From the NCBI GenBank assembly GCA_963735175.1, contig CAVTJX010000015.1, positions 248,001-312,000 of the forward strand: a stretch of 64,000 nucleotides of DNA, in the 5' to 3' direction. Made by a program: the position numbers and the translations under genes. The notes beneath the pieces were generated by a model that saw nothing but the letters and a program-made list of their open reading frames with translations, had not been told where the DNA came from and searched no databases. Positions 18,680 through 28,010 of the stretch are shown one piece after another. Source of the stretch: CAVTJX01 sp963735175. GTDB lineage: Bacteria > Electryoneota > RPQS01. Each line of letters opens with the position of its first letter. Position 1 is the stretch's first letter.

Positions 18680-19882
18680 CTACTGATTGAAGTCGTACTT
18701 AAGAGAGACGCGCGTGAACAGCGGGGCAGAGTTGCCGCCGGAGATGAAGTTCGGGCCATTCTGGATGAAATCCGGGCACACGAGCAGATCGAGGAACAGG
18801 CGATTCCAGTGAGCGGTCGCACCGAGGTAGGTGTAGGTGTCGCTGTAGCTGGTACCGGGTTCGACGTTGGTGAGATCGGTGCTTTCCGCAATCCAACCGC
18901 GTTCGGCGCCAATGCGGCCGTTCAGCCAGTTAAAGACCGTGGTTTCGAAGCCAACACGCCAGTAGGGGAAGTAGTTTCCCGTTTCGGTGACAGTGGTCGC
19001 GGGGGTTACGGTCTTGTCTTCTTCCTCGTTCGAGCGCAGGTCAATACCGAGTTCAAAGATCGCGAGGGCGTTGTCGATCGGCGTCCAGTTGTTGCCCAGA
19101 CCGAGCTTGATGTCGGTGATGGTGTTGGCATAGCCGGTGTTCGTGGCCTTCCAGGCATCCTTCAGCGTGAGGAAGCGGAAGTTCGGGACCAAGGTATAGC
19201 GCGTATTGACTTCGTACCAGTAGCGGGCCGCGAGGTTGAGGGCCATCGAGCCGTCGTTGTCTCTGACGACCGCGCCACCGAATTCTTCCTTGAAGCTGAC
19301 CATGTCAATGCCGAGCGCCATATCGAGCTTGTCTTCGATGGCGCTAAGACCTAAGTTCAACCCCATCAACATGTTGTTGGCGGTGTTGGTGTTGGCGCCG
19401 GCCTTGTACTCATACGACCGTTCGGCGAGGACGAGTTGGGCGCCGACCTTCATTTCGCCCATTCTGCGACCGTAGATAGCGCTGAACTTGCTCGCCATCC
19501 GGGGGGTGCCGGTAATGTCGTTCACAGCCGGGACAGCCGTGTACTCATACATGCCCGAGGAACCGATTGCGCCCAGGCCGAACTGGGACCGGATTCCGGA
19601 ATTGCGGTCCAGCGAGAACTGCAGCACGCCGTAATCATCGCTGAACTTGTAGTTGATGTAAGCTTTTTCGAAATAGTTGTCGCCGGGATTGTAGAATTCA
19701 GCACCGGCCAGATTCGGGTAGTCCTGAACGAGTTGCGGCCAAATGACGGGATTGTACGCGTCCTTGACGATGTAGTTCGCGCCTTCACCACCAAGACCAA
19801 TCACACGGGTGATCGTCGCCTGTGCGGCGAACGGAATGAGCGTGCAAAGCAGGATCGCGGTCAAAATCAATTTCTTCGACAT
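18680..19882 (-). CDS. Predicted outer-membrane beta-barrel protein
   Basis: This 400-residue exported protein has a clear signal peptide (MSKKLILTAILLCTLIPFAA, cleavage probably after AQA). The rest alternates short amphipathic strands with aromatic girdle residues (for example YGVLQFSLDRNSGIRSQFG, NLAARYWYEVNTRYTLVPNF) and ends in SLKYDFNQ. This pattern fits a beta barrel with a strand at the C-terminus. I do not recognise a specific family. The ATG at 19882 has GGAG 8 bases upstream, so the much longer upstream frame is not used. A textbook sigma70 promoter lies 38 bases before the start and a strong terminator follows. The gene is therefore a single transcription unit and probably well expressed. 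Confidence 0.75.
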   Translation of the reverse strand: MSKKLILTAILLCTLIPFAAQATITRVIGLGGEGANYIVKDAYNPVIWPQLVQDYPNLAGAEFYNPGDNYFEKAYINYKFSDDYGVLQFSLDRNSGIRSQFGLGAIGSSGMYEYTAVPAVNDITGTPRMASKFSAIYGRRMGEMKVGAQLVLAERSYEYKAGANTNTANNMLMGLNLGLSAIEDKLDMALGIDMVSFKEEFGGAVVRDNDGSMALNLAARYWYEVNTRYTLVPNFRFLTLKDAWKATNTGYANTITDIKLGLGNNWTPIDNALAIFELGIDLRSNEEEDKTVTPATTVTETGNYFPYWRVGFETTVFNWLNGRIGAERGWIAESTDLTNVEPGTSYSDTYTYLGATAHWNRLFLDLLVCPDFIQNGPNFISGGNSAPLFTRVSLKYDFNQ

Positions 19883-19919
19883 GAAAGTTTCTCCGTTAAG
19901 GGTTGGGACACCGGGGCAT

Positions 19920-19948
19920 ATTATAGCAAATTTTAGATGAATTGTCAA
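19920..19948 (-). promoter_or_regulatory. Consensus sigma70 promoter of the outer-membrane protein gene
   Basis: On the minus strand, TTGACA, exactly 17 bases, TATAAT. Both hexamers are perfect, and the gene start follows 37 bases after the -10. Confidence 0.85.
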
Positions 19949-20058
19949 CGCTCTATATGTTAGGATTGTGTTCAGAGTTGGCCCGGATCTTGCTGATAAG
20001 AAAGAACTTTGAAGGCGCGAATTCTTTGTTAATTTTGGTGCAAAGTGGCGTCTTTTCA

Positions 20059-20074
20059 GATCATTAAAATGATC
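20059..20074. promoter_or_regulatory. Perfect palindrome GATCAT-TAAA-ATGATC between divergent genes
   Basis: A perfect 6-bp inverted repeat with a 4-base centre, in the AT-rich region between the outer-membrane protein and archease genes. It could be an operator for either. No regulator is suggested by the sequence itself. Confidence 0.35.
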
Positions 20075-20123
20075 ATAAAAGCACCTCAAAATACTGAACT
20101 TATCCACTTATCCACAGGGGACT

Positions 20124-20569
20124 ATGGCACACTCTGATAATTTATATCTGCGGATTCTGGATCACTCCGGCGATCTTGTATCTTGAGGCATGGGGAGAGG
20201 ACTATTTGGAGGCATTGGCCCATGCCTCCTCGGGATTAGTCGATCAGATTGTGCCACTGGAGGCCATTGTGGAACGGGAAGAGCGGTCAATCGAGGTGGC
20301 CGGTGACGACGATACGGCCCGGATTGTGGCATTTCTGAACGAGTTGCTGTACCTGATCTATGTCCGCCACTGGCTGCCCTGGACGCGTACGCACCTTGCA
20401 ACGGTGTTCCCACCACGGCTGCCGCGAACTGGAGGCGGTGCTGGTGGGCGAGCCGGTGGATCCAGCCCGGCACGAGTTTAAATATGACGTGAAGGCGGTG
20501 ACTTATCACGATTTTGAACTCGCGCGGGAAGCAGGGCGGACGGTGATTCGGTTTGTGTGCGACCTGTAA
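20124..20569 (+). CDS. Archease (RtcB activator), frameshifted
   Basis: This small metal-binding protein promotes guanylylation and turnover of the RNA ligase RtcB, which is the next gene. The frame from ATG 20124 gives MAHSDNLYLRILDHSGDL, the archease start with the conserved Asp-His. After a single-base gain near 20181 comes EAWGEDYLEALAHASSGLVD and FLNELLYLIYVRHWLPW. A further break near 20395-20410 leads to HGCRELEAVLVGEPVDP and the typical end VKAVTYHDFELAREAG...IRFVCDL. The total is about 148 residues, the family length. The middle (20380-20410) is hard to read and may hold more than one error. The pairing with rtcB is strong support for the assignment. Confidence 0.78.
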
Positions 20570-20678
20570 GTAAAGAAGAACGGAGAACGAAGATCCAAGA
20601 ATCCCGTATTCACTTCTTCGTTCTACGTTCTTCGTTCTACGTTCTTCGTTCTTCGTTCTTCACTTCTAAAAGGTATCC
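20570..20678. repeat. Simple-sequence repeat between archease and rtcB
   Basis: The spacer contains several tandem GTTCTTC/GTTCTAC units (about 20615-20667), preceded by a partly complementary GAAGAACGGAGAACGAAG (20574-20591). The RNA could fold on itself. It is not a CRISPR: there are no spacers of regular length. Confidence 0.6.
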
Positions 20679-22134
20679 ATGAAAGAGACCGCCATTACGT
20701 TTAAGCCCGCCGGGCCGTACCGGTATCGGATCCCGAAGGACATGTCGGGCGGATATGCGGACGGACGGACTGATGTTCTTGAACGCCGCACTGGCCGAGA
20801 AGCTGCAATCCGATCAGTCGCCAATGCAGGTGGCGAATGTGGCCACGCTGCCGGGGATCGTCGGCAACAGCCTGGCCATGCCGGATATGCACTGGGGCTA
20901 CGGCTTTCCCATCGGCGGCGTGGCGGCGTTCGATCTGGACGAGGGAGTGATTTCGCCGGGCGGCGTGGGTTACGACATCAACTGCGGAGTGAATCTGACA
21001 CGCACGGCTTTTCGCGTGAATGAACTGCGGCCGAAGCTGGCGCGGCTGATCGATCGGATGTTCGAGCAGATTCCCACCGGAGTGGGCTCGCACGGCGCGC
21101 TGACGGTGTCGAAGCCCGAGTTCGAAAAGGTACTGACTCAAGGCGCGGCGTGGGCGGTGGCGCAGGGACTGGCGACGGCGGAAGACCGGCTGCATATGGA
21201 GGAACAGGGCTGTCTGAGCGGCGCGGATCCGGATGAAGTTTCGGCCCGCGCCCGGGAGCGCGGTTTCGATCAACTGGGCACGCTGGGGGCGGGCAATCAT
21301 TTCGTCGAAGTGCAGGTCGTGGACGAGATCTTCAACGAAAAAACGGCGCAGGCGTTCGGTTTGTTTCAGGGCCAAATCTGCATCATGGCGCATTCGGGAT
21401 CGCGCGGTTTCGGCTACCAGGTGTGCACGGATTTTCTGCCGGTGATGGATCACGCGGCACGGAACTATGGGATCGCGTTGCCCGACCGGCAATTGGCGTG
21501 CGCGCCACTGTCCAGCCGGGAAGGCCAGCGTTACCTCGCAGCGATGAAATGCGCGGCGAATTTTGCCTGGGTCAATCGCCTGACGATGCGGCATCACGCG
21601 GAGGAGGCGCTGGCCGCAGTGATGGAGCTACCGCGCGAGCGCTGCGGGTTCGGGATGGTCTACGACGTCTGTCACAACATCGCCAAATACGAGGAGCACC
21701 TGGTGGAGGGTCGCATGCGCACGGTGTGCGTGCATCGCAAGGGCGCCACCCGCAGCCTGCCCGCTGATCATCCGCTGGTGCCGGCGGCGTACCGGCACGT
21801 GGGACAGCCGGTGTTGATCCCGGGAGACATGGGCCGCGCCTCGTATGTGATGGTGGGCGATCCATCCGCGCTGGTGGAATCATTCGGCTCGGCGCCGCAC
21901 GGCGCGGGGCGGTTGCTGTCGCGCAACCAAGGGGCAAAACTCGCGCGCGGCGAAGAGGTGCGGGCACGGTTAGCGCGGGCGGGAATTATCGTGCAGGCGC
22001 GCAGCAAGGCGACGCTGGCCGAAGAACAGCCGGATGTCTATAAGGATGTGGAAGAGGTCGTGAAGGTGGCCGCGGGGGCGGGTCTTGCGCAGCCCGTCGC
22101 GCGGCTGAAGCCGCTGGGAGGAATTAAGGGCTAA
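20679..22134 (+). CDS. rtcB: RtcB tRNA-splicing/RNA-repair ligase (one frameshift)
   Basis: This is a GTP- and Mn-dependent RNA ligase that joins 2',3'-cyclic phosphate or 3'-phosphate ends to 5'-OH ends. The conserved metal and guanylate sites are all visible: GYDINCGVNL (Asp and Cys), GAGNHFVEVQ (His), AHSGSRGFGY (His), YDVCHNIAKYE (His), and the guanylylated histidine in SAPHGAGRLLSR. The start at 20679 gives MKETAITFKPAGPYRYRIPKD. A one-base gain near 20750 is needed to pass into MRTDGLMFLNAALAEKLQ. The reconstructed length is about 485 residues, normal for bacterial RtcB. With archease just upstream, this is a complete RNA-repair pair. No RtcA or RtcR is seen nearby. Confidence 0.93.
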
Positions 22135-22146
22135 TGATGGGTTTCG

Positions 22147-22166
22147 GGCAGGTCCACGGACCTGCC
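22147..22166. other. Strong palindrome behind rtcB
   Basis: GGCAGGTCC-AC-GGACCTGCC, a perfect 9-bp inverted repeat 12 bases after the rtcB stop. There is no T-run behind it, so a processing or stabilising hairpin is more likely than a terminator. Confidence 0.5.
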
Positions 22167-22317
22167 TCGGCGGAAAGGAACAGACAGGGCGCAAGGCATA
22201 TGCAATAGCGGGTAGGCATGCAACTTGGTGCGCGGGAGCGTTGCATTGGGGCGGCACATGGTTTGCTCAGAACCGGGGAGAGATACTGTTGCCCAAACGC
22301 TTCTGTGAAGGAATCCC

Positions 22318-22713
22318 ATGGCACCGTCCCTTCCGAAATGCCTATTAGTAGACGACAGCGAGAGCATGCTGCGAGTGTTGTGCCTGTTCATGGAGCACCT
22401 CGGCTTTGAGCCGTTGACAGCTCACGACGGAGACGAAGGCATCAGTATGGTGCGGGAGCGCCAGCCCGACCTGGTGGTGTCTGACATCCATATGCCGAAT
22501 CGCAACGGCCTGTTGCTGTTACAAGACATCCGCGAGCTGAATCCGGAACTGCCGGTCATCCTGATTACCGGCTACATGAACTATAAGGCCGACATGAACA
22601 GCGCGAGCTTGCAGCCGGATCTGTTCATGGAAAAGCCGTTCACGCTGGATGAATTGCGCCTCGCGGTGGATAAGTTGAAGCCGGCCATCGACCGCGCCTG
22701 GCCGCACAACTGA
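22318..22713 (+). CDS. Stand-alone CheY-like response-regulator receiver
   Basis: This 131-residue protein consists of one receiver domain and no output domain. The acidic pair is in CLLVDDSESM (residues about 8-17). The phospho-accepting Asp is in DLVVSDIHMPNRNG, the switch Thr is in VILITGY and the Lys is in MEKPFTLDEL. GAAGGAA stands before the ATG. It may pass phosphate to another protein or control one by binding. No histidine kinase lies beside it, so the partner is elsewhere. Confidence 0.9.
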   Translation: MAPSLPKCLLVDDSESMLRVLCLFMEHLGFEPLTAHDGDEGISMVRERQPDLVVSDIHMPNRNGLLLLQDIRELNPELPVILITGYMNYKADMNSASLQPDLFMEKPFTLDELRLAVDKLKPAIDRAWPHN

Positions 22714-22732
22714 AGAAGACGCTGAAACGCTG

Positions 22733-22764
22733 AAAACCCGGCGGATTGCTCCGCCGGGTTTTTT
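22733..22764. terminator. Bidirectional terminator between convergent genes
   Basis: AAAACCCGGCGGA/TCCGCCGGGTTTTTT with a TTGC loop. It serves the receiver gene on the plus strand and the subtilase gene on the minus strand. Confidence 0.92.
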
Positions 22765-22786
22765 GTGCGCTGCTGTGCGATGCCGT

Positions 22787-25700
22787 CTATTTCAGAAGCA
22801 TTACCTTGCGTACCGCCAGCGCCTGACCGTTGGCTGCAAGACGCGCGAAATAAAGGCCGGTGGCAAGGTGCGCGCCGTTGAAGTCCGCGCGATATTCACC
22901 GGGGCTCTGCCGGCCCGCGAAGACAACCGCTACCTCGCGGCCGAGAATGTCGTAGAGCGCGAGCCGCACATCCGCGGCCTGCGGCACGGTCCAGGCGAAG
23001 GTCGTGGTTGGATTGAAGGGATTCGGATAGTTCTGCGCGAGGGCGAAGACGGTGGGCAACACAGTCCGGGGAACGGGTTCAACCGAACTCAGGCCATGCG
23101 TCGGATTTGTGGTGATCAGCAACGCACGGCCACTGGCGAGGGGCGCAGCATGCTGCTCGTATTGCAACTGATAGGCATACTGGAGTCCAACGTCGCCGGT
23201 GTGATCTTCGATCCCGATTGTCCCTTCGAAGGGTCGCGTGGCCGTCAGGTATTGATACTTAATCTGGCTGTCGTGAGTCGGCGTCGGGTAGACGTCGGGA
23301 TCATAAAGGATCGCCTGAAACGACACGCGCGCGCTGCCGAGATAGTTGGGCGTGTTGTACCATTCGACGATGGCGCGGTGATTGGCCGCGTCCGCGTAAT
23401 ACCAAACCGAACCGAACTGCGGCTGCCAGTCGGCACGCCAGACGGCAAGGTAACCGTCGGGCGCAAGGGCACTGGGAATGGGCGCGGTGGACCAATCGAC
23501 GAAGCTTGACGTGCCAAGGATGATGAGGCCGTTGGCGCTGATGGAAATCGTGCCGTACTCCTGCCCGTAGAAGCGGAACACGAAGGGGAGCGCGCGGCTG
23601 GTAATGCCTTCGTCGCCGACCGGCAGACTCTCGCCCGTGTAGCCGCCCTGGGCAGGATTGATTTCCACCCAGTCCATGACGACGGTATCGGCGTCGAAGT
23701 TGTCGTAGATATAATAGCCGTAACTATCGGGACCGGTGCGCTCCGCGCGCAGTGAATAGCCGAGGTCAACATTTACGGTTTGCGCGCCGGACGTGACCAC
23801 AAGGTCGGACCGCTGTGTTTCCCAGGGCAGCGTGCCGACTTCGAGGGTGTAGTGACCCGCGTAGAGTTCCAACTGATACGAACCATCCGCGCCCGTTTCG
23901 GTTTCCAGCGGAATCTCGAGCACGCGCAGCGACATTCCCGAAAGGGGATTGCCATGGCCGCTGATGACGCCGGACACCGTACCAGTAGGCGCGGCGATCA
24001 TGGCGACGTCGTGGGCGATGACCTGAGCAGCGTTGACGCTGAGCAAATCGGCTGCGGACTGATAGCCGTATTTTTCAAAGCGCACCGTGTATGTACCGGG
24101 AGGAACGGAAAGCGCGTAGAGCCCGGCGGCGCTTGTGGTCACGATTTGCGTGGTGTCGGTGGAGACCCGCACGCCCGCCAGCGGCTGTCCCCCGGCGGTG
24201 ACCGTACCGTGGATGACTCCACGCTGCGCGAAACCAGCGCTGCAGGCCGGAACAGGCCGCAGTTTTCCGAAACCGTAGGTGGCATCGAGGCCGGGAGAGC
24301 CGACATCCTCGGCATTGCTGATGAGCAACCGGTATGCGTCTTCGGGCGTGATGCCGGGGAAGGCAGAATAGATAAGAGCCAAAACGCCGCCGACATGCGG
24401 AGTCGCGCCACTGGTGCAGCAAACGCTGCCGCAGAGGCCGCCGCGATCCAGGCTGGCGACACTTTCGGGAGCGGAGATATCGGGCTTGGCCAGACCGGGC
24501 GAAGCGCCGCTGTGGTAGGGATAGTCGTTGAATTCGTTCGGGTATTCATTCCCGCTGCCCGCCGGTCCACAGAAGGGCATGCGCGGGTGAAAGCACAGAT
24601 CCTCGCGCGACCATGCCGCCGGACCGATCCCGCCGTAGGAATAGACGCCGGTGGAATTATAGGCATTGACCGCAACGATGGAACTGACGCCGCCATGAAC
24701 GGGATGCTGCGCGGTCAGAACCGGCGGCGGGCAGTTGGCAGGTGTGGAAACCGCAAGGGGCGCGGGACCGCCGCCATTGCCCGTGGAGTTGGCATGGATC
24801 AGGCCCGCCGCCAGCTCCATTTCTGCCACGCGGCGATGGGCGACATAGTTGGGACAGTCGAGTTCATTGCCATTGTCGCAGTCGGTGTACTTGAAGCTGA
24901 CCGACGAAGAGATCACGCCGGCGCCCATCAGAATGGCATACTGGCTGGCTTCGAAATACGCGCCCTGCAGGATGAAGGCCAAGAGTTCCATCAGTTTGGC
25001 GCCGGGCGCAACACTGATGGTATCGCAGCCGGAACGGCCGGCGGAACTGATGACGGAACCGGTTTTTGTGCCATGGCCGCCGCCGATCGAGGCATCGGTC
25101 ACATCGTTGTCGTCTTCGTCGAAGTCCCAGCCGTAGAAGTCGTCGAATATAGCCATTGCCGTCGTCATCACTGCCGTTGGTTTCCGCGGGTTCAATCGTC
25201 CCATTGCCGTTCAGGTCTTCGCCGGGATTGACCCAGAAGTGGCCGGCAAAACCGGGGTGGCTGATTTCCGCGCCGGCATCAATGTGGCCGACGATGACGC
25301 CGCTGCCGTTCACTCCGTACTGTTGCCAGACGCGGTCCGCCTGGATCTCACGCACGCCCCAACCCATCGCATCCAACGTGTTCGGGTGGGGGCGGTCGGA
25401 ATCCATGTATTCGATTTCGGGAAAATCGGCCGCGAGGGATTTGATCAGGCGGGCCGGGGCGATGACGCGCACGGCATTGAGAATCCACAAGGGACGGACC
25501 AGAGTCAGTTCGCCGCCTTTATGAGCGGCTTCCAACGGCGGCATCAGGCGCGAACTCATTTCGGCGAAGCGCGCCTGAAGTGCGCGCACGACAAAAGCGC
25601 GGCGCTCCGACATCGGCAGACTCTTCGCGACAGGATAGAGTTCATCCATCGTAATGCGGCTGCCGAGGTAGAGAATGGCGGAAACCTGCTGTTCGCCGGA

Positions 25701-25859
25701 GGCGGTGGACAGCACGTTTTGGAGCGCCGCAGATTGAACCGCTGCCTGAACTGCTTGGGAGCCCAGCAGGCATGGCAGGAGAAGAAGGATGGCGAGCAGC
25801 GCAGCGGTAGCAAGCGTACCCCCGCACCGATCCGGTCGGCACACGGCGGCATTCAGCAT
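22787..25859 (-). CDS. Secreted subtilisin-like (S8) serine protease with type A sorting domain (one frameshift)
   Basis: This large exported protease has a signal peptide at the start (MLNAAVCRPDRCGGTLATAA, then LLAILLLLPCLLGSQA; AAGGAGG before the ATG at 25859). An inhibitor-like propeptide follows, and then the S8 domain. The catalytic Asp lies in VIVGHIDAGAEISHPGF, the His in GGGHGTKTGS, the oxyanion Asn in HANSTGNGGG and the Ser in CTSGATPHVGGVLAL. After it come two carboxypeptidase-regulatory-like domains (HGTVTAGGQPLAGVRV; SGVISGHGNPLSGMSL) and a jelly-roll-like region. The tail is a sorting domain (NYPNPFNPTTTF, LYDILGREVAVVF, LATGLYFARL). One frameshift near 25155 joins the two halves. 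About 1,020 residues in total. It probably degrades extracellular protein. Confidence 0.85.
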
Positions 25860-25943
25860 GAAACCCTCCTTCGGGACGGTAAGGATGTGTGTCCCACAAA
25901 AACGCAGAGCACGAGGATAGTGGCGTTTTGCGTGGGCGTTGTG

Positions 25944-25949
25944 TATATT
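25944..25949 (+). promoter_or_regulatory. Possible -10 element of the GT39-like/TPR gene
   Basis: GTGTATATTT carries the same TATATT hexamer as other promoters in the window, about 50 bases before the start at 26001. A clear -35 is not visible. Confidence 0.25.
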
Positions 25950-26000
25950 TCCTGATATCAGCATGGCTTCCCGATTTTCGGCGGCGAGATTTCCACCCTC

Positions 26001-28010
26001 ATGCAGCCCACTTCCCCCCCACCCCGTGACCGCGTTTCGTGGCCCGACTGGCCCTTCTGGCCGTATGTGCTGGTGGGGCTGACCGTCTTGCTGCGGCTGA
26101 TACATATCTGGAATAGCCGTCATAATCCGACGTTCTTGGCACCCGCGATTGATCCGGCGTGGTACGATCAGACCGCGCAAAACATTCTGGCCGGAAGCTG
26201 GGGTCCGTTCCCGCTGTTTCGGGCGCCTGTCTACCCCACCCTATTGGCGGCGGTATATGGCCTGTTCGGCCACGATCTATTCGCGGCCCGTGTGTTGAAT
26301 GCGCTCCTGCAAGGCGGCACGGTGTGGGCCATCTGGCAGGTCGGGCGTTCGTATTTTTCGCCGCGGGTAGGCCTGGCAGCCGCACTGCTGTTCGCCCTGA
26401 ACGGAATGGCGATCTACTTTGCCGCGGAACTGGTTCCGCCCAGCGCGGAGATGTTAGTGGGGATGCTGGCGGTCTGGTCGCTGCTGCGGCTTTCCCGTGA
26501 CGGCGGACCGTCCGCCCTGTTCATCTGCGGCTTTGCGTGGGGGGTGGCGGCGATTACGCGGCCCAATTTCCTCACGTTGTTCCCGCTGGTGGCGCTGGGG
26601 ATACTATTTCTGACCCATCACCCGAAGTTAACCCTGCCACGTGCGCGGAGCCTCCCCCGGGCAGCGCGAGCGCTGGTCATCTGGGTGGCGGCGGCGGCGA
26701 TTCCGATTCTGCCGGTGACGGCCGCCAACTGGTTGAAAGGACAAGAGTTTGTGTTGATCGCCAGCCAGGGCGGGGTGAATTTCTGGATTGGCAATAATCC
26801 GCAGGCGAGCGGGGCAATTTCAGTGTTACCGGGCTACGGCAACACGTGGACAATGGAGGATGCCGCCGCAGAAGCCTCAAAGGAACTGGGCCACATGCCG
26901 GGTCCGGGTGAACTTTCCCGGCATTATTATGCAAAAGGGTGGAATTTTTTGAAAGTGGAGCCGGTGCAGGCCACCCGCTTCATGATACGCAAAACGCTCC
27001 TGTTTTTCAACCATTTTGAGATCTCCAACAATAAGCACATCGCCTATTTTTCGGCCCTTTCGCCGTGGCTGCCAGCGCTGCTATGGCTGAATTTCGGTGT
27101 TCTGGTGCCGTTCGGACTGCTGGGCGCCTGGGTGCTCTGGCGCTTGCCACAGACGAAAGTGCTGGTCGGCCTGATCCTGCTTTACATGGCGAGCGTGGTA
27201 CTGTTCTTCATGGCGGCACGGTTCCGCATGCCAACGGTGCCGTGGTTCTGCCTGCTGGCGGCGGGGGGCGGCGTGTGGCTGTTCGAGATGGTGCGCGCGC
27301 GGGCCAAGGCGCGGCAGTTCGCGCCGCTGTTATTGCTCGCGCCGGGCTGTGTGCTGGCGTTCATGAATCCGTGGCAAATCAGCGAAGCGCCGGTCGGTTG
27401 GGCACGGTTCATGGAGGGAAACGCGTATCTGAAACTGAATCAGCTCGACTCGGCACGGGTGGCGTTTCTGGATGCCACGCGCTACGGCGAAGATTCCGGC
27501 CTGGCGCGCTTGAACCTTGGCGTCATTGCTTCACGGCTGGGACGGAACACGGAAGCGCGGCAGTGGTTCGAATCCGCATTACGAGACGACAGCGGAAACG
27601 CGGACGCGTGGAACAACCTGGGGACGGTGTACGAAAGCCTGGGGGACACGGCGCGGGCGATCAGCGCCTACGAGCGGGCGTTGCGGTTAAAGCCCGCGGC
27701 GGCCGATCCGCGCCACAATCTTGCCGGCGTGCATTTTCATCTGGGCGTCGCCTATCTGAAGGCGGGGGCGGATTCGCTGGCGATCGTCCACCTCGAACGG
27801 TGTCTTGGCCTGTTAGAGACTCCGGCGGTGCATTTTGATCTGGCGATCGCGCTGGAACGGCAGGGGCGACTGGAACGCGCACTGGCGCACGTGGACGCGG
27901 CGTTGCGAATGGATCCGCGGATGAGCAGCGCGCTGCAGTTCAAGGAGCGGCTGGGGGAGGAGTTGAAAGCAGCTCCTCCAGGCGGCGCGCCGCCGCCAGA
28001 CCGGGATTGA
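26001..28010 (+). CDS. Polytopic GT-C/PMT-like membrane protein with C-terminal TPR repeats
   Basis: This 669-residue protein has about ten membrane helices in its first 460 residues, beginning with WPYVLVGLTVLLRLIHIW. Directly after helix 1 the lumenal/periplasmic loop contains AIDPAWYDQTAQNILAG, matching the acidic first loop of GT39/PMT-type glycosyltransferases. The rest is four to five TPR units (WARFMEGNAYLKLNQLDSA, LGVIASRLGRNTEARQWFES, AWNNLGTVYESLGDTARAIS, LERQGRLERALAHVDAAL). A role in glycosylating surface proteins or lipids is plausible, given the secreted proteins around it, but the substrate is unknown. The start has only a weak ribosome-binding site. The last 71 bases overlap the 3' end of the gene on the opposite strand. 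Confidence 0.7.
   Translation: MQPTSPPPRDRVSWPDWPFWPYVLVGLTVLLRLIHIWNSRHNPTFLAPAIDPAWYDQTAQNILAGSWGPFPLFRAPVYPTLLAAVYGLFGHDLFAARVLNALLQGGTVWAIWQVGRSYFSPRVGLAAALLFALNGMAIYFAAELVPPSAEMLVGMLAVWSLLRLSRDGGPSALFICGFAWGVAAITRPNFLTLFPLVALGILFLTHHPKLTLPRARSLPRAARALVIWVAAAAIPILPVTAANWLKGQEFVLIASQGGVNFWIGNNPQASGAISVLPGYGNTWTMEDAAAEASKELGHMPGPGELSRHYYAKGWNFLKVEPVQATRFMIRKTLLFFNHFEISNNKHIAYFSALSPWLPALLWLNFGVLVPFGLLGAWVLWRLPQTKVLVGLILLYMASVVLFFMAARFRMPTVPWFCLLAAGGGVWLFEMVRARAKARQFAPLLLLAPGCVLAFMNPWQISEAPVGWARFMEGNAYLKLNQLDSARVAFLDATRYGEDSGLARLNLGVIASRLGRNTEARQWFESALRDDSGNADAWNNLGTVYESLGDTARAISAYERALRLKPAAADPRHNLAGVHFHLGVAYLKAGADSLAIVHLERCLGLLETPAVHFDLAIALERQGRLERALAHVDAALRMDPRMSSALQFKERLGEELKAAPPGGAPPPDRD

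Noticed and set aside
20570..20678. Possible CRISPR-like repeat
   Set aside because: The units are 7-14 bases long and directly tandem, with no spacers of constant length.
23780..25231. Long (483-codon) plus-strand frame
   Set aside because: It is the antisense shadow of the subtilase gene in GC-rich DNA. The other strand has the full catalytic domain and a sorting domain.
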